Shown here: piece after piece, positions 6,048 to 6,356 of the stretch
How positions within the stretch are numbered: position 1 is the stretch's first letter
Layout of the letters: every line of letters starts with the position of its first letter
Assembly: GCA_019237435.1 (NCBI GenBank)
Contig: JAFAHB010000132.1
Location: 1 to 6,356, forward strand
DNA length: 6,356 nucleotides
DNA from: Vulcanimicrobiota bacterium
Lineage (GTDB): Bacteria; Vulcanimicrobiota; Vulcanimicrobiia; Vulcanimicrobiales; Vulcanimicrobiaceae
Reading direction: 5' to 3'
Notes under the pieces: generated by a model
Told to the model about the DNA's origin: nothing
The model's database searches: none
The model's input: only the letters and a program-made list of their open reading frames with translations
Position numbers and translations under genes: made by a program

Positions 6048-6057
6048 CGAAATGCAA
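6030..6057 (-). promoter_or_regulatory. rpmA promoter giving a leaderless or near-leaderless transcript
   Basis: TACAAT at 6035-6030 (five of six matches to TATAAT) is preceded by TGG, an extended -10 motif. TTGCAT at 6057-6052, 16 bases upstream, is a weak -35. Transcription starting 6-8 bases after the -10 would begin about 1-4 bases before the rpmA ATG at 6020. No Shine-Dalgarno lies in front of rpmA, which agrees with leaderless initiation. Confidence 0.65.
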
Positions 6058-6099
6058 CTCGATTGGCGGCAAACTAAGCCAACCGCCCTTCATGCGGAC

Positions 6100-6201
6100 C
6101 TAGTGGTGCGTGCTCGCCCAGATCACGGCGACCATGACGACTATGAGCGTCGTGCCACATACCATGGCCGCGGCTGCAACGATCGCGGTAGGCAGGCTCA
6201 T
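6100..6201 (-). CDS. Small single-span membrane peptide, 33 residues, unknown function
   Basis: An ATG at 6201 opens a 33-codon frame that ends with TAG at 6100. The product starts MSLPT and contains one long hydrophobic stretch (about residues 6-29, alanine and valine rich, with Cys15 and two internal Met) and ends WASTHH. A full AGGAGG at 6214-6209 with a 7-base spacer precedes the ATG. This is the best Shine-Dalgarno in the window and the main evidence that the peptide is made. A start at 6330 in the same frame would add 43 residues of low-plausibility, Arg/Pro-rich sequence and ignore this site. I do not recognise the family. It lies 79 bases upstream of rpmA, and rpmA has its own promoter, so the two may be separate units. 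The two C-terminal histidines could bind metal, but nothing else supports that. Confidence 0.6.
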   Translation of the reverse strand: MSLPTAIVAAAAMVCGTTLIVVMVAVIWASTHH

Positions 6202-6208
6202 CTCCGGC

Positions 6209-6214
6209 CCTCCT
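6209..6214 (-). promoter_or_regulatory. Strong Shine-Dalgarno of the 33-residue peptide
   Basis: AGGAGG, inside a longer AAGGAGG match to the anti-Shine-Dalgarno, lies 7 bases before the ATG at 6201. It fixes the start of the small membrane peptide and rejects the longer frame that begins at 6330. Confidence 0.7.
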
Positions 6215-6226
6215 TCGCTCCTACTT

Positions 6227-6347
6227 ACGCCGCCGAAGCAAGGCTGTTTCGGACGGCGTGCTGCCAATCTTGGCTGCCTAACGTGCGCCACGGCCTCCGA
6301 GCGAGGATCCGCTTGGGCACTCTGGAGCAACTGGCCTAGGGCGCACG
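6227..6347 (-). promoter_or_regulatory. Candidate structured leader RNA upstream of the membrane peptide
   Basis: No protein gene is supported between 6202 and the window edge, but several complementary segments occur. CGTGCGCC (6282-6289) pairs perfectly with GGCGCACG (6340-6347); inside it GGCC (6292-6295) pairs with GGCC (6333-6336), and CCTC (6294-6297) with GAGG (6303-6306) as an alternative. GCCAA (6263-6267) pairs with TTGGC (6270-6274). The best hairpin is ACGCCGCCGAA (6227-6237) with TTCGG-A-CGGCGT (6248-6259), an 11-bp stem with one bulged base and a 10-base loop, ending just before the Shine-Dalgarno. I recognise no known riboswitch or RNA class. Strand is assigned from the adjoining gene, since pairing alone does not decide it. 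In GC-rich DNA an isolated 8-bp dyad can be chance. Confidence 0.33.
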
Positions 6348-6356
6348 CACCTAGCG

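Noticed and set aside
6065..6087. GGCGG/CCGCC hairpin just after the small peptide as a terminator
   Set aside because: Only five base pairs with a 13-base loop and no T tract on either strand.
6100..6330. Longer 76-residue form of the membrane peptide
   Set aside because: The extra 43 residues have unlikely composition, overlap the candidate structured leader, and the strong Shine-Dalgarno sits in front of the internal ATG.
6031..6339. Plus-strand frame of 102 codons across the upstream region
   Set aside because: It crosses the rpmA promoter and the small peptide, has no Shine-Dalgarno and no recognisable sequence.
6202..6356. Hammerhead-type ribozyme or tRNA in the leader
   Set aside because: A GAAAC is present but no CTGAnGA core; no T-loop GTTCGAxxC or other tRNA hallmark is seen.

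Overview
All recognisable protein genes in this window lie on the minus strand, so the window reads from high to low coordinates. The DNA is GC-rich (roughly 60 %), and plus-strand open frames look like mirror frames of the minus-strand genes. The order of transcription is: a 33-residue membrane peptide with a structured leader; rpmA (ribosomal protein L27); obg (ribosome-associated GTPase); nadD (NAD synthesis); a DUF3465-type lipoprotein; maf (nucleotide pyrophosphatase); mreC; mreD; and mrdA (PBP2), which runs off the window edge at base 1 before its C-terminal KTG region.

The organism is a rod-forming, high-GC bacterium that I cannot name from sequence alone. L27 carries the N-terminal extension that is cleaved by the Prp protease in Firmicutes and relatives. 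Obg has the OCT C-terminal domain rather than the acidic tail of proteobacteria. These point to the Terrabacteria side of the tree; a lineage such as Candidatus Eremiobacterota (WPS-2) would fit, but this is inference.

Layout. From 6356 to 6202 there is no protein gene, but the stretch is rich in inverted repeats and lies directly upstream of a strong Shine-Dalgarno and the 33-residue peptide. From 6099 to 6021 there is a promoter whose -10 hexamer sits only 9 bases from the rpmA ATG, framed by a perfect 8-bp inverted repeat. rpmA is followed by an intrinsic terminator. From obg (5671) to the window edge the genes are packed with no larger gap than 13 bases, and most overlap (4-base ATGA, 17-base, 40-base and two 1-base overlaps), which indicates one translationally coupled transcript.

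Functionally the cluster joins a ribosome-assembly/NAD module (rpmA-obg-nadD) to a cell-elongation module (maf-mreC-mreD-mrdA). MreB is not encoded here: maf sits where mreB often precedes mreC. Most internal genes lack a Shine-Dalgarno and depend on coupling. mreC is the exception: it has a well-spaced Shine-Dalgarno in front of what appears to be an ATT start codon. The main leads are this ATT start, the probably leaderless rpmA message with its dyad-framed promoter, the terminator inside the rpmA-obg junction, the DUF3465 lipoprotein inserted into the operon, and the structured region with the tiny membrane peptide upstream.
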